Positions 19,876-29,551 are shown, counted from the first letter of the stretch. The stretch: 64,000 bases of DNA from Methylocystis sp. ATCC 49242 (GCF_000188155.2 NZ_KE124774.1:1804356-1868355); one strand, 5' to 3'. The notes: generated from the sequence alone by a model not told the origin. A program made the numbers and translations.

Positions 19876-20069
19876 GGGGCCGTCCGGATGGCGCCGCGCG
19901 GGCGCGGGCTGGTTGATCAAAGACTCGACCGATATTCCGTCATTCAGCGCAAACAGGCTGACGCGACGCGCGAATCACTGCAATCAGGCTGTGAGAAAAC
20001 TAACCTTCGCCGCGCGGATTGCAAATTGCGCGCCCATTGTTCGTAAATGAGTCCTAAAGGATCGCCCCG
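19876..20069. promoter_or_regulatory. chpT/cysQ divergent promoter region with three GANTC sites
   Basis: GANTC motifs lie at 19922-19926, 19972-19976 and 20049-20053, three within 132 bp, far denser than expected in GC-rich DNA. This suggests CcrM/GcrA-type methylation-dependent control of chpT, cysQ or both. No -10/-35 pair is assigned with confidence. Confidence 0.5.
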
Positions 20070-20915
20070 ATGAACGCTCCCACCTCCTCCGCCAATCCCA
20101 GCGCCGGCGCCGACCGCGAGCGGCTCGCCAAGCTCTTCGCCGAACTCGTCGTGGCGGCGGGCGCGCTGGCGATGGAAGTGCTCGCCCGGCCCGAGATCGA
20201 GTCGCAGCTGAAATCGGACAAGTCCCCGGTGAGCGAGGCGGACGAGCGCATCGAGGAATATCTCTGGGCGGAGCTCGCGCGCGCCCTGCCCGGCGTCCCG
20301 ATCATCGCGGAGGAGGCGGCCGCGCGCGGCGAGACCATGTCGCATGGCGACGCCTTTCTGCTCATCGACCCGATCGACGGCACCCGCGAGTTTCTCGCGC
20401 GCAGCCCGGATTTCACCGTCAATCTCGGCCTGGTGATAGATAACCAGCCGACCGTCGGCGCCATCTTCGCGCCGGTGCAGGGCCGCGTATGGTTTGCGGG
20501 CGCGCATGGCTTCGCGGCGGACGCCGCTCCCGGCGGCGCGCTCCCGGCCGCGCAGGACTGGCACGCCCTGCGCACGAGGCCGCGTCCGGCGCAAGGGCTG
20601 ACGGCGCTCGTCTCCAAATCGCATCTCGACGAGGAGACGAAGGAATTTCTCACGCGCTATCCGGTGTCCGAGCGCGTCGGGATGGGCTCCTCGGTCAAAT
20701 TCTGCATCGTCGCGGAAGGCGCCGCCGACGTTTATCCGCGCTTCGGCCGCACCATGGAATGGGACACGGCGGCGGGCGACGCGATCCTGCGCGCGGCGGG
20801 CGGCGTCGTGCTCGACCCCACGGGCGGCCCGCTGCGCTACGGCAAGGCGGCGGACCACTACCGTAACGGCTCCTTCATCGCCTGGGGAGACCCTGCGGCG
20901 GCAACGCTTTCTTAA
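20070..20915 (+). CDS. cysQ: 3'(2'),5'-bisphosphate nucleotidase CysQ
   Basis: CysQ removes the 3'-phosphate of PAP, the by-product of sulfate assimilation and of ACP synthesis, keeping PAP from inhibiting exoribonucleases. The 281-residue protein has the lithium-sensitive Mg-dependent phosphatase motifs DPIDGTREF (metal ligands) and WDTAAGDAIL near the C-terminus. AAAGGA precedes the ATG. It is transcribed divergently from chpT. Confidence 0.92.
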   Translation: MNAPTSSANPSAGADRERLAKLFAELVVAAGALAMEVLARPEIESQLKSDKSPVSEADERIEEYLWAELARALPGVPIIAEEAAARGETMSHGDAFLLIDPIDGTREFLARSPDFTVNLGLVIDNQPTVGAIFAPVQGRVWFAGAHGFAADAAPGGALPAAQDWHALRTRPRPAQGLTALVSKSHLDEETKEFLTRYPVSERVGMGSSVKFCIVAEGAADVYPRFGRTMEWDTAAGDAILRAAGGVVLDPTGGPLRYGKAADHYRNGSFIAWGDPAAATLS

Positions 20916-21044
20916 CGACGCGGCGCGAGTCTTCGCTCCCGGCCGCCGTCGTCGCTTTCGCGACGCACGGTCGCCGCGCGCCGGTCAAAATCGGCGTCGA
21001 GAAATCGACGGTCGACGCGGTCGGCGCCATTGGAGCAAGCGATC

Positions 21045-21641
21045 ATGAGCGTAACGAAATCTTCCGCCGCGTCTCGCCGCGATCTCTTCCGCCTCGCCAC
21101 AGGCGCCGCCTGCGCCATCGCCGCGCCCTCGCAAATGGCGCGCGCGGCCCAGCGGCCGGAGGCTTATTCGAGCGGCGAGATCGTCGAAAACGGCCATCGC
21201 TTCTTCGGTTCGATCTCCCGCGGTCTCGCCGAAGGGCTGGAGACGGCCAACAGGAAATGGGGACGCCCCAACGCCTATATTCTCGGACAGGAGGCGAGCG
21301 GCGCCTTCGTGGGCGGCCTGCGTTATGGCGAAGGCACGATGTATACGCGCAACGCCGGGCAGAAGCGCGTTTACTGGCAAGGTCCATCGATTGGTTTCGA
21401 CGCCGGCGCCGACGGCGACCGCACGATGATGCTGGTCTACAACCTGCCGGAAGTCGGCTCGATCTACCGGCGCTACGCAGGCGTCAACGGCTCGGCCTAT
21501 CTCGTCGGCGGTCTCGGCTTCACCGCGCTGAACAATGAGGAAGTGATCGTCATGCCGGTCCGCGCCGGGCTCGGCGCGCGTCTGGGGCTGAACCTCGGCT
21601 ATCTGAAATTCACGCCGGACTCGACCTGGAATCCGTTCTGA
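21045..21641 (+). CDS. DUF1134 protein, EipA-like envelope integrity factor
   Basis: This 198-residue exported protein has a twin-arginine-like N-terminus (SRRDLFRL then a hydrophobic run) and the full DUF1134 domain (GEIVENGHRFFG, LGGLGFTALN, GARLGLNLGYLKFT). In Brucella and Caulobacter the family member EipA is a periplasmic beta-barrel needed for envelope stability. The ATG at 21045 has GGAG 9 bases upstream; an upstream TTG lacks support. It stands alone between cysQ and a convergent operon, with a hairpin terminator behind it. Confidence 0.88.
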   Translation: MSVTKSSAASRRDLFRLATGAACAIAAPSQMARAAQRPEAYSSGEIVENGHRFFGSISRGLAEGLETANRKWGRPNAYILGQEASGAFVGGLRYGEGTMYTRNAGQKRVYWQGPSIGFDAGADGDRTMMLVYNLPEVGSIYRRYAGVNGSAYLVGGLGFTALNNEEVIVMPVRAGLGARLGLNLGYLKFTPDSTWNPF

Positions 21642-21648
21642 CGAGAGA

Positions 21649-21668
21649 CGCCGGCCCAAAGGCCGGCG
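21649..21668. terminator. Bidirectional hairpin between convergent genes
   Basis: CGCCGGCC (21649-21656), loop CAAA, GGCCGGCG (21661-21668). This perfect 8-bp GC stem lies 7 bases past the DUF1134 stop and 19 bases past the stop of the opposing gene. There is no strong U-run. Confidence 0.55.
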
Positions 21669-21687
21669 CTTCCGTGGTCCGCCAAAG

Positions 21688-22131
21688 TCACACGACGAGG
21701 CGCGCCGTCTCGAGCGCGCCCTGCATTTCCACGCCGCCTTCGATGACGTCGTCGCGCGTTTCGGTAATGACGAAACTGCAAACGCTGCAGGCCTCGTCAC
21801 CGCTTTGCAGACGCCACCTGCACCCGGCGCGGATCGTGCAGGGGTGAGAACCGACCGACGCCACCGGCGCGCCCGCCTCCACGAGACGCTGCGTGATGCG
21901 TCCGATCAATCCGCACTCCTTGCCGGTCCATTGCGCGCAGCCGCCCTCGGCGCATGGCGTAGAGAAGCGAAAACGGCGCTCGGGCGCGCCCTGCCGTCGC
22001 GCGGCGGCGAGAAAGGACTCGCTCGCGACGAGAGTGGTGGCGAAATGCGCAACGCGCCCATCTTCGCCGACCGCCCCGATGACGACCGCGCCGCTCGTCG
22101 CCGGCGCGCTGGGGCAGCGCGTTTGGCTCAT
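21688..22131 (-). CDS. Unrecognised cysteine-rich protein (147 aa)
   Basis: I do not recognise this family. The protein has no signal peptide. It has eight cysteines: one in the N-terminal motif RCPSAP, a central group CAEGGCAQWTGKEC, and a C-terminal group CTIRAGCRWR followed by ACSVC. The spacing, with conserved-looking Trp and Gly residues between, suggests metal or Fe-S binding rather than disulfides, since the protein appears cytoplasmic. It is the second gene of a two-gene operon; its ATG overlaps the stop of the 77-residue gene by 4 bases (ATGA). It converges on the DUF1134 gene. Coding status is supported by the overlap, the length and codon usage. Confidence 0.75.
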   Translation of the reverse strand: MSQTRCPSAPATSGAVVIGAVGEDGRVAHFATTLVASESFLAAARRQGAPERRFRFSTPCAEGGCAQWTGKECGLIGRITQRLVEAGAPVASVGSHPCTIRAGCRWRLQSGDEACSVCSFVITETRDDVIEGGVEMQGALETARLVV

Positions 22132-22361
22132 CGGCCGCGCAACGCGAATTTGCCGATTTCAGCAACCGAATCCCCCAGCTCCTCGAAACGCTCGCGGATG
22201 ATCAGACCCAGCCACTCCGGCGGAAAATATGTCGGGCGCCTCGGCCTGTCGCCGATCTCTCCCAGATGCGACATCACGACGTCCTGAATGGAGGCCTCGA
22301 TGGACTGTTTCTGTTCGTCGGAAAGCTTGAGGTTGCCGAGATCAACAACGAAACGGGTCAT
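22128..22361 (-). CDS. Unrecognised small acidic protein (77 aa) coupled to the cysteine-rich gene
   Basis: The protein starts MTRFVVDLGNLKLSDEQ, followed by an amphipathic helix (IEASIQDVVMSHL), a proline-containing linker (RPRRPTYFPPEW) and a second helix. No known domain is evident. A purine-rich GGAGAG site precedes the ATG at 22361. The 4-base overlap with the downstream cysteine-rich gene indicates translational coupling, so the two products probably act together. Possibilities include a small partner or chaperone, or a peptide substrate of the partner; none is established. Confidence 0.72.
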   Translation of the reverse strand: MTRFVVDLGNLKLSDEQKQSIEASIQDVVMSHLGEIGDRPRRPTYFPPEWLGLIIRERFEELGDSVAEIGKFALRGR

Positions 22362-22661
22362 AATTTCTCTCCTTCAAAGCAACTGACCGAAAGCCCGGCT
22401 CACGCCTGCCAAATCTCGAAAAAACTGAATTAATCACAGATGACGGCGCGAGGAACGAACCCGTCAGGCTCCTGTAACTGGTTCGACGCCGGCTCGCGTC
22501 AATGCTTCGCCTCCTGCGGGAGGAGCGCAAACTCCATTCAAGATTCTCCGAAAGGTTGTCCGCGCTTTGATTTCGCGGCCCGGACGTGGCAGTCTCCCGC
22601 CTGTTCCGCCCGCGAAAGGCGCGAGGCGGCGCGGGATTGTGACGTCTTGATCGAACAGGCG

Positions 22662-23702
22662 ATGTATTTCGCGCTCGGCTTCCTCGTCGCCGGGCTGTTC
22701 ACTTTGATGTTCCTGCCGGCCTTCTGGCGGCGCGCGCTGCGGTTGTCGATGCGGCGGCTGCAGATGCTCGCCCCCATGTCGATGGAGGAGGTCATCGCCG
22801 AGCGCGACCTGCTGCGCGCGGAATTCGCGGTGCGCGAGCGGCGGCTCGAACAGGAAATGGAGGCGGTGAAGGCCTCCAAGGCCTTCGACCTCGCCGCCGT
22901 GGGCCGCCACGCCGCGCGCGTCGCGGAGCTCGACGCCCGCCTGAAGCAGTCGGAGGCGGCCCAGCGCGACATGGATCTGCAATTGCGCGAGGCCCAGAAA
23001 ATCGTCGAGGAGCGCACCGACCTGCTGCGCTCCACCGAACTCGCCTTGCACGAAATGACCGAGCGCGCCGACCGCGGCGTCGAACGCCTTCGGCTGCTCG
23101 AATCCGACAAGGAGGAGCTTGGCCGCGAGAAGGACGCCCAATACAGCCGCGTCGTCGCCCATGAGGCGAAGATCGGCGCGATGCACGAACAGAACACGCA
23201 GTTGCAGCGCGCACTGGAGGCATTGCGCGAGGATTTCGCGCGCGTCTCGAAGGAGGCGGCGCGCGTTCCCAAGCTTCAGGACGAGCTGATCAGCACGATC
23301 GACGCGCTGGAGGCGACGAACAGGGAGCGCGAAACCTATCTGACGGAGCGCGACGACCTGCGCGCGAAGCTGAAGGCGGCACTGGACCGTCACCACAATG
23401 AGGTCGAGCACTTCGAGAATGCGCTGCGCGTCGCCCGCTCGGAGGCCCGCGACTACGCCGACAAGCTGGAGACCGCGCGCGCCGACAACGCCATGCTGCA
23501 TGGCGCCGTCGAGGCGCTCCGCGCCGACCGGGCGCATGCGCGTCGCGGCAATGGCGCGGATGCGGCGCCGGCGGCCGCCCCGTCGCCACCCGAGGCGGAG
23601 ATCGTCGCCCTGCGCGAGGCCGTCGTCGGTTTCGGCGAGCGCGTGGCGCAGATGAACGAAGCGGAGAAGGAAGCGCCCGCCCCCGCCCAGCGCGCCCTTT
23701 GA
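22662..23702 (+). CDS. Membrane-anchored long coiled-coil protein
   Basis: This 346-residue protein starts MYFALGFLVAGLFTLMFLPAF written in part: a single N-terminal transmembrane helix (about residues 2-20) followed by basic residues (WRRALRLSMRR), giving a cytoplasmic C-terminus. Residues 40-300 are almost continuous heptad-like coiled coil rich in Glu, Arg, Leu and Ala. The tail is Ala/Pro-rich. The function is unknown; similar anchored coiled-coil proteins occur in Hyphomicrobiales. The start is uncertain: an in-frame TTG lies 14 bases upstream. A much longer frame from 22440 lacks family-like sequence and was rejected. Confidence 0.8.
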   Translation: MYFALGFLVAGLFTLMFLPAFWRRALRLSMRRLQMLAPMSMEEVIAERDLLRAEFAVRERRLEQEMEAVKASKAFDLAAVGRHAARVAELDARLKQSEAAQRDMDLQLREAQKIVEERTDLLRSTELALHEMTERADRGVERLRLLESDKEELGREKDAQYSRVVAHEAKIGAMHEQNTQLQRALEALREDFARVSKEAARVPKLQDELISTIDALEATNRERETYLTERDDLRAKLKAALDRHHNEVEHFENALRVARSEARDYADKLETARADNAMLHGAVEALRADRAHARRGNGADAAPAAAPSPPEAEIVALREAVVGFGERVAQMNEAEKEAPAPAQRAL

Positions 23703-23797
23703 CGCGCGTCGCTGCGGCTTGACCGCGCCAGCGCCCTTTGGGAGAAGTGCGCGAAGTCGCAGCTCATGCGCAAAAGCTCTGTTTCACGAGGCCCGCC

Positions 23798-24079
23798 TTG
23801 CTCTTCGCCGTTCTATGCTACGACAAGCCCGACCATCTCGATCTGCGCATGTCGACCCGCGCCGCCCATCTCGCCTATCTCGACAGGCACGCGGCGCATG
23901 TGAAGCTCGGCGGCCCCTTCCTCGACGGCGAGAAGCCCATCGGCTCGATGCTCATTCTCGATTGCGCGGATGAGGCGGCGGCGCGCGCCCTGCTGGCGGA
24001 AGACCCCTATGCGCAGGCCGGCCTCTTCGAGCGCGTCGAACTGCGGGCATGGAAGCGCGTGGTCGGAGCCGAACTCTGA
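23798..24079 (+). CDS. YciI family protein (TTG start)
   Basis: This 93-residue YciI-like protein has the ferredoxin-like fold signature: LFAVLCYDKPDHLDLR, the HLAYLDRHA helix, GGPFLDGE and the catalytic-like DPYAQAGLFERVELR. The proposed TTG start at 23798 is preceded by GAGG at 6 bases and gives the normal family length; in-frame codons further upstream give an atypical extension. Its stop overlaps the EVE gene start by one base (TGATG), an arrangement often seen for these two genes. The function is unknown; some relatives are lyases or dehalogenases. Confidence 0.88.
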   Translation: MLFAVLCYDKPDHLDLRMSTRAAHLAYLDRHAAHVKLGGPFLDGEKPIGSMLILDCADEAAARALLAEDPYAQAGLFERVELRAWKRVVGAEL

Positions 24080-24498
24080 TGGCCCATTGGCTGCTGAAAA
24101 GCGAGCCCTCGACCTGGTCATGGGATCAGCAGGTCGCGGCTGGCGCAAAGGGCACTTTCTGGAACGGCGTGCGCAACCATCTCGCCAAGAAGCATCTGAT
24201 GGTGATGCAGAAGGGCGAACGCGGCTTCTTCTATCATTCCAACGAAGAGCGCGCGATCGTCGGGATCGTCGAGATCATCAAGACCTATTACCCCGACCAC
24301 ACCGACGAGACCGGAAAGTTCGGCATGGTCGACGTGAAGGCGGTGAAGCCGCTGAAACAACCGGTGACGCTTGGCGACATAAAGGCCGAGCCGCGCCTCG
24401 CCGACATGGTGCTGGTGAACAACTCACGGCTATCCGTGCAGCCTGTGACGGATGCGGAATGGGCGGTGATTATGGAGATGGCGGGGGAGAAGCCCTGA
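24079..24498 (+). CDS. EVE domain protein
   Basis: This 139-residue protein consists of a single EVE (PUA-like) domain: the N-terminal MAHWLLKSEPSTWSW, then WNGVRNHLAKKHL, GFFYHSNEERAIVGIVEI and the aromatic cage residues expected for recognition of modified bases. Relatives (human THYN1, bacterial EVE proteins) bind modified cytosine or RNA bases. It is translationally coupled to yciI-like and followed by a perfect hairpin. Confidence 0.92.
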   Translation: MAHWLLKSEPSTWSWDQQVAAGAKGTFWNGVRNHLAKKHLMVMQKGERGFFYHSNEERAIVGIVEIIKTYYPDHTDETGKFGMVDVKAVKPLKQPVTLGDIKAEPRLADMVLVNNSRLSVQPVTDAEWAVIMEMAGEKP

Positions 24499-24500
24499 CC

Positions 24501-24537
24501 CGGCTGAAGTGTCGCGCGGTGCGCGACACTTCAGCCG
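24501..24537 (+). terminator. Perfect 17-bp hairpin after the EVE gene
   Basis: Arms CGGCTGAAGTGTCGCGC (24501-24517) and its exact complement (24521-24537) surround a 3-base loop GGT, starting 2 bases after the EVE stop. The following sequence is moderately T-rich (ATTCATTCTTCGTTT). This is probably the transcription end of the YciI-EVE operon. The remaining ~200 bp to the next gene show no other clear feature. Confidence 0.7.
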
Positions 24538-24745
24538 ATATTCATTCTTCGTTTACGCCGACCCGCGCGCCAATCTGCCGCCACGCTTGCGAAACCAGTT
24601 CCCCGGGCCGAATATCAACAGGAACCTGGTTCATCCGCACTCCGGCCGGACATTGCGAACATATTCATAGTCTTGACGGCCGCGTTTCCGATCCTGACCG
24701 CTGAGTGCCGGACCAACCATCGTTCAATCATTGGGGCTGGGCGAC

Positions 24746-25648
24746 ATGTGGTGGATGGCTGTGATCGGCGTCTTTTGGCTGCTGATGTCTGGAGACGTTT
24801 CCTTGGCTCAGAGCCGGAGCTGCTCGAATGGGGCGGGTTGCGGATCGGGGCTCCAATGCGCTGCTGACGGAAAATCCTGTATCCCGGAAGGATATGTGGA
24901 ATGCGCCACCGGCTCTCTTTGTCCGGCGGGAAAGAAATGCTCGGCGGACGGAAAGCGCTGTCTTCCCAAGGAAATGGTCGATTGCGGAACCTATTCCTGC
25001 GGACCGGGCAAGACCTGCGGCGCCGACAACAAATGCGTGGCGAAAAACACCCCGCCCGTTCAGCGCCCAACGACGCCGGACACCCGCCAGAAAGACGCGC
25101 GCAACGTGAGACGCGCCCCCGCCAGGCCACAACAAACGCCTGAAGACGAGCGATCCCATATAGCCTTTCGCGAATTCATCGAGGCGAAAACGGGCGCGGC
25201 GCAGACGGAATCGCCGTCCCTCCACCCCGTCGCGGCGATGCAGTCCATTGGGCCGAAGATCAGGCCCGACCCCGCGCCGGTCGTCGAGCCGCCGAACCCC
25301 CCTGCGAAAATGATCGAGGAAGAACGCGACGCGACGCCCACCGCGGCCGCAATCACACAATTGCAGGCCGAAATCCGGAAAGCGGAGGAAAACAGGCGAA
25401 GCCTCGAGCAGGAAATAACGAAGCTGCAGGCGAAAATGCAGGCGCTGTCGCTCAAGAAATGGCAGGAACAGGCCAATCAGTACAAGGAGGATTCGAGTGG
25501 GGGCCCACTCGCTTTCACCTCCGCGTCGGGCAACATGAAGCTGAGCTGCAGGATCGTTGACGCGACGATTGGCAATGCGAACAAGATTCGGCTCGATTGC
25601 GAGCGGCAGCTGGCAACGAATGACGCGCCGCCGTCCGCGCCGAAATGA
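24746..25648 (+). CDS. Secreted cysteine-repeat / coiled-coil protein
   Basis: This 300-residue protein has a signal peptide (MWWMAVIGVFWLLMSG, cleavage near SLAQS). The mature protein opens with three successive four-cysteine repeats of the type CATGSLCPAGKKC followed by ADGKRC (residues about 25-95). A Pro-rich region follows, then a coiled coil (about 210-250: LQAEIRKAEENRRSLEQEI) and a small C-terminal domain with a Cys pair. The 12 cysteines imply oxidative folding in the periplasm or outside the cell. The ATG at 24746 follows GGGG; a TTG at 24731 is an alternative. I do not recognise a named family. It converges with the TPR gene. Confidence 0.75.
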   Translation: MWWMAVIGVFWLLMSGDVSLAQSRSCSNGAGCGSGLQCAADGKSCIPEGYVECATGSLCPAGKKCSADGKRCLPKEMVDCGTYSCGPGKTCGADNKCVAKNTPPVQRPTTPDTRQKDARNVRRAPARPQQTPEDERSHIAFREFIEAKTGAAQTESPSLHPVAAMQSIGPKIRPDPAPVVEPPNPPAKMIEEERDATPTAAAITQLQAEIRKAEENRRSLEQEITKLQAKMQALSLKKWQEQANQYKEDSSGGPLAFTSASGNMKLSCRIVDATIGNANKIRLDCERQLATNDAPPSAPK

Positions 25649-25678
25649 TCTCGTGCGGCGCGGCCGCCGAGAAGGGCG

Positions 25679-27541
25679 TCAGCCGCCCCTCTTCCCGCTC
25701 TCGCCCGCGAGCGCCGGCTTGTCGGTCATGCCGTTCCTGATCTTGTCGAGGATCTTCGGCAGCTCTTCCGGGTCCGGACCCAGGTCGCGCGCATGGTTCC
25801 ACTGGAACTGCGCCTCGAGCTTGCGGCCGACGCGCCAGTAGGCGTCGCCGAGGTGGTCGTTGATGACCGGGTCGGAGGGCTTCAGATCGATGGCCTTTTC
25901 CAGCTCGCGCACGGCGTCGTCGTAGCGGCCGAGGCGGTAATAGGCCCAGCCCAGACTGTCGACGACATAGCCGTCGCGCTGGCGCAGATCGACCGCGCGG
26001 CGCAGCATCCTGAAGGCGTCGTCCAGATTGACGCCCTGATCCACCCAGCTGTAGCCGAGATAATTCAGCACCAGCGGCTGGTCGGGATTGAGCTCCAGCG
26101 CCTTCTTGAGATCCGCCTCCGCCTGCGGCCAGTTCTTGCGGCGCTCATTGGCGATGCCGCGATAGTAATAGATGAGCCACTGGCTCTTCTCGCTCTTGGG
26201 CTGCAGGGCGAGCACGCGGGAATAGGTGTCGGCGGCCTCGTTGAACATCTTGCGCGAGCGCTGCAGATTGCCGAGCGCCGTCAGCGCCTCCTGATTTTTC
26301 GGATTCGCCGCGACGACAGCCGCGAGATGCTCTGTCGCCTCCTTGGACTTGCCGAGCGTCTCCAGCAGCAAGGCCGCCTGCACGTCGGCGTTGACGCGCA
26401 GCGGACTGTCCTCCGGCACGCTGTCATAGAGGTCGATCGCCGTCTCTTCCTGCTTCATGCGCTCATAGACGTCGCCGAGCGTGACGATCGCGAGCGCATT
26501 CTCGGGCGCGAGGTAAAGGGACAGGCGCAGATAGATGAGCGAGGCGAGTTCGTCGCCCTGACGGCCGCCGACGGCGCCGAGGCCATAAAGCGCCTCGGCT
26601 GCGCCCTCCTCCGCAGTGCGCACGAAGGGCGGCAGGGCCTTGCCGCCTTCCAGCGCGGCGATGCCCGCCATCACGATCGGATGATTGGGCGCGACCTCGT
26701 CGAAGCCCTTGTATATTTTCAGCGCCTCGTCGAGCTGTCCGCGCGTCGCGAGGAAGCGGGCGTAGGCGTCGACGAGACGCAGCGTGTTCTTCTCGGCGGA
26801 ATAGGCGTTCCTGAAGCGCTTTTCCGCCTCCGCCTTGTCGCCGCCGAGGTCGGCGATCAGTCCGGCGTGATAGTCGCGGAAGACGATGAAGGCTTCGTCG
26901 TTCAGCGTGTCGAGCGTCTGGAGCGCCTTGCGCGTGTCCTTGGCGCCCGCATAGCTCCAGGCGACAAGCAGCGTCGAGGTGATGTCGCGCCGGCGGTCGC
27001 CGCCGCCCTTGCCGAGCTCCGCGCGCGCCGCGGCATATTTGCGATTCTTGAGAAGATCGACGCCACGCGCGAGATGGGCGAGGCTGTTGCCGCGGTCATG
27101 CGCCACGACCCGGCCCGCGAGCGGGATCGCCTCCGGCATATTGCCATTGGCGAGCGCGGCGACGAAGGCGCGGTCGACGAGATCCTCGTTGCGGGGATCG
27201 TCGCGCAGCGCCTCGCGGAAGAAGGTGGAGGCGGCGAAAGTGTCGCGCGCCGAGCCTGCGACGATGGCCGCGAGATAATTGCCGGAGAGGCTCGTGCCGA
27301 CCTCGAAGGGGCGCGCCACCGAAAGACTCTCGCGCGCTGCGAGGCTCGAATCGACGGGAAGCGCGAGCCAGACGGCCGTTGCGGCGACGAGTGTTGCGCT
27401 GGCGCGCGCGGCAAAGCTTTTGCTGCGAGCGGTCAGTCGAGCGGAGTTTGGCACAGGCGCGTTCCTATTGAGGTCGCGGGTCTCGCTGGCGCTCGATCGC
27501 GCAGCGACCCGGCTGGATGGACGAAGTGGCCGTTGGTCCAT
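25679..27541 (-). CDS. Tetratricopeptide-repeat protein
   Basis: This 620-residue protein has a basic N-terminus, a hydrophobic signal/anchor ([16 protein letters not shown]) and then at least ten TPR units across residues 90-600. Examples are [36 protein letters not shown] and [15 protein letters not shown]. Close relatives are common in Hyphomicrobiales as secreted or periplasmic TPR proteins of unknown function, probably scaffolds for envelope complexes. The ATG at 27541 (MDQRPL) is preferred to a more upstream start that would lie in the sucC terminator. It stands alone downstream of that terminator. Confidence 0.85.
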   Translation of the reverse strand: MDQRPLRPSSRVAARSSASETRDLNRNAPVPNSARLTARSKSFAARASATLVAATAVWLALPVDSSLAARESLSVARPFEVGTSLSGNYLAAIVAGSARDTFAASTFFREALRDDPRNEDLVDRAFVAALANGNMPEAIPLAGRVVAHDRGNSLAHLARGVDLLKNRKYAAARAELGKGGGDRRRDITSTLLVAWSYAGAKDTRKALQTLDTLNDEAFIVFRDYHAGLIADLGGDKAEAEKRFRNAYSAEKNTLRLVDAYARFLATRGQLDEALKIYKGFDEVAPNHPIVMAGIAALEGGKALPPFVRTAEEGAAEALYGLGAVGGRQGDELASLIYLRLSLYLAPENALAIVTLGDVYERMKQEETAIDLYDSVPEDSPLRVNADVQAALLLETLGKSKEATEHLAAVVAANPKNQEALTALGNLQRSRKMFNEAADTYSRVLALQPKSEKSQWLIYYYRGIANERRKNWPQAEADLKKALELNPDQPLVLNYLGYSWVDQGVNLDDAFRMLRRAVDLRQRDGYVVDSLGWAYYRLGRYDDAVRELEKAIDLKPSDPVINDHLGDAYWRVGRKLEAQFQWNHARDLGPDPEELPKILDKIRNGMTDKPALAGESGKRGG

Positions 27542-27589
27542 CGTCGGGCGTAAAGATGGCCCTTTTGCGCCGGGCCCGCAAGCAAAACT

Positions 27590-27625
27590 GCGTCTAAAAA
27601 ACAAAGGGGGAGGTCGCCCTCCCCC
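27590..27625 (-). terminator. Rho-independent terminator of sucC
   Basis: Read on the minus strand, a GGGGGAGG/CCTCCCCC stem (27606-27613 with 27618-27625) is followed by a TTTGTTTTTT run (27592-27601). It lies 11 bases after the sucC stop. This is a textbook intrinsic terminator and shows that the sucC transcript ends here, without sucD. Confidence 0.9.
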
Positions 27626-27636
27626 GCTTCGGCAAA

Positions 27637-28833
<1,197 letters not shown>

Positions 28834-29010
28834 GCCGAAGTCTCTCCTCGCAATAAACGGCGCGCCGCGCGGGCTTGGAGCCTAATGGCCACGGACGGGG
28901 CGGATTCGTCAAGCGGGCGAGGCGTCGCGGGGCGGATCACGCATCGCCCGCTGTGAACACCCTTTAGGGGACGGTGGAGGGATCGCCATTTTCGACCCAG
29001 GCCGGCAAGC

Positions 29011-29039
29011 TTGACAATTACTGAATAAATTCCTATATC
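29011..29039 (+). promoter_or_regulatory. Near-consensus sigma70 promoter with no gene downstream
   Basis: TTGACA (29011-29016) is a perfect -35 box. A 17-bp AT-rich spacer separates it from TATATC (29034-29039). The promoter points away from sucC into at least 500 bp with no coding sequence on the plus strand, so it may drive a small RNA. Confidence 0.6.
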
Positions 29040-29436
29040 CTCGTCGCCCCCTCCAACCGCAAGGGGCGCTCCCGATGGGTCCGGGGCGCTGGCGGGGGTG
29101 CGGATCCGGCGGGGGCGGCGACCCTCGTTCCCGTCGGCGGCGCGTCGCCGGCTTTGGGCTTCTCCTTCGTGCGGAGCGCCTGTGAGGCTTTCGGCCTCAT
29201 GGGCGAAAAATGAGCCCGGCCGCAATATCCGAGGTTGGCGCGGGAGCCGATTACCCGAACGGGGAAAAGCAACCTGGACCCGGAGGCGGCGAGAGAGACG
29301 CGATCCGCGTCCGGGACGATTTCGCGGCCCGATGACTTTTTTGCGCCACGGCCGGACGGGCCAGCGGCGCCCCGGACGCCTTGCCCCGCGCCGAAACCGG
29401 CGGCGGGAAATTTCGCGCGGGCGATAATCCGCAGCC

Positions 29437-29532
29437 TTCATCCTGAGGAGCAGCCGCAGGCTGCGTCTCGAAGGATGAGCCATTTGGCGCGACTCGCGCG
29501 GCTCTCCACCCTTCGAGCCTCCTCGGCGAGAG
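29437..29532. repeat. Palindromic intergenic repeat element
   Basis: The segment contains TCATCCTGAGGAGC, a short inverted core (AGCCGCAGGCT) and CTCGAAGGATGA, followed by a related CCACCCTTCGAG unit. It resembles the dispersed palindromic elements with CATCCTGAGGAG and TCGAAGGATG arms common between genes in Bradyrhizobiaceae and Methylocystaceae. Only one copy is seen in this window. Confidence 0.55.
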
Positions 29533-29551
29533 GCCGCGGATCAATCCGCCC

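Larger units (their letters stand above)
28834..29551. other. 718-bp stretch without a supported gene
   Basis: No reading frame here has family-like sequence or coupled spacing. The stretch holds the sucC upstream region, a strong plus-strand promoter (29011-29039) and a palindromic intergenic repeat (29437-29532). Between them the sequence is rich in GC palindromes, for example TGAGGC/GCCTCA at 29183-29199. Confidence 0.6.

Noticed and set aside
29040-29551. SRP RNA, RNase P RNA or tmRNA behind the orphan promoter
   Set aside because: The hallmark sequences (GGAAGGAAGCAGC, GAGGAAAGTCC, tRNA-like ends) were not found.
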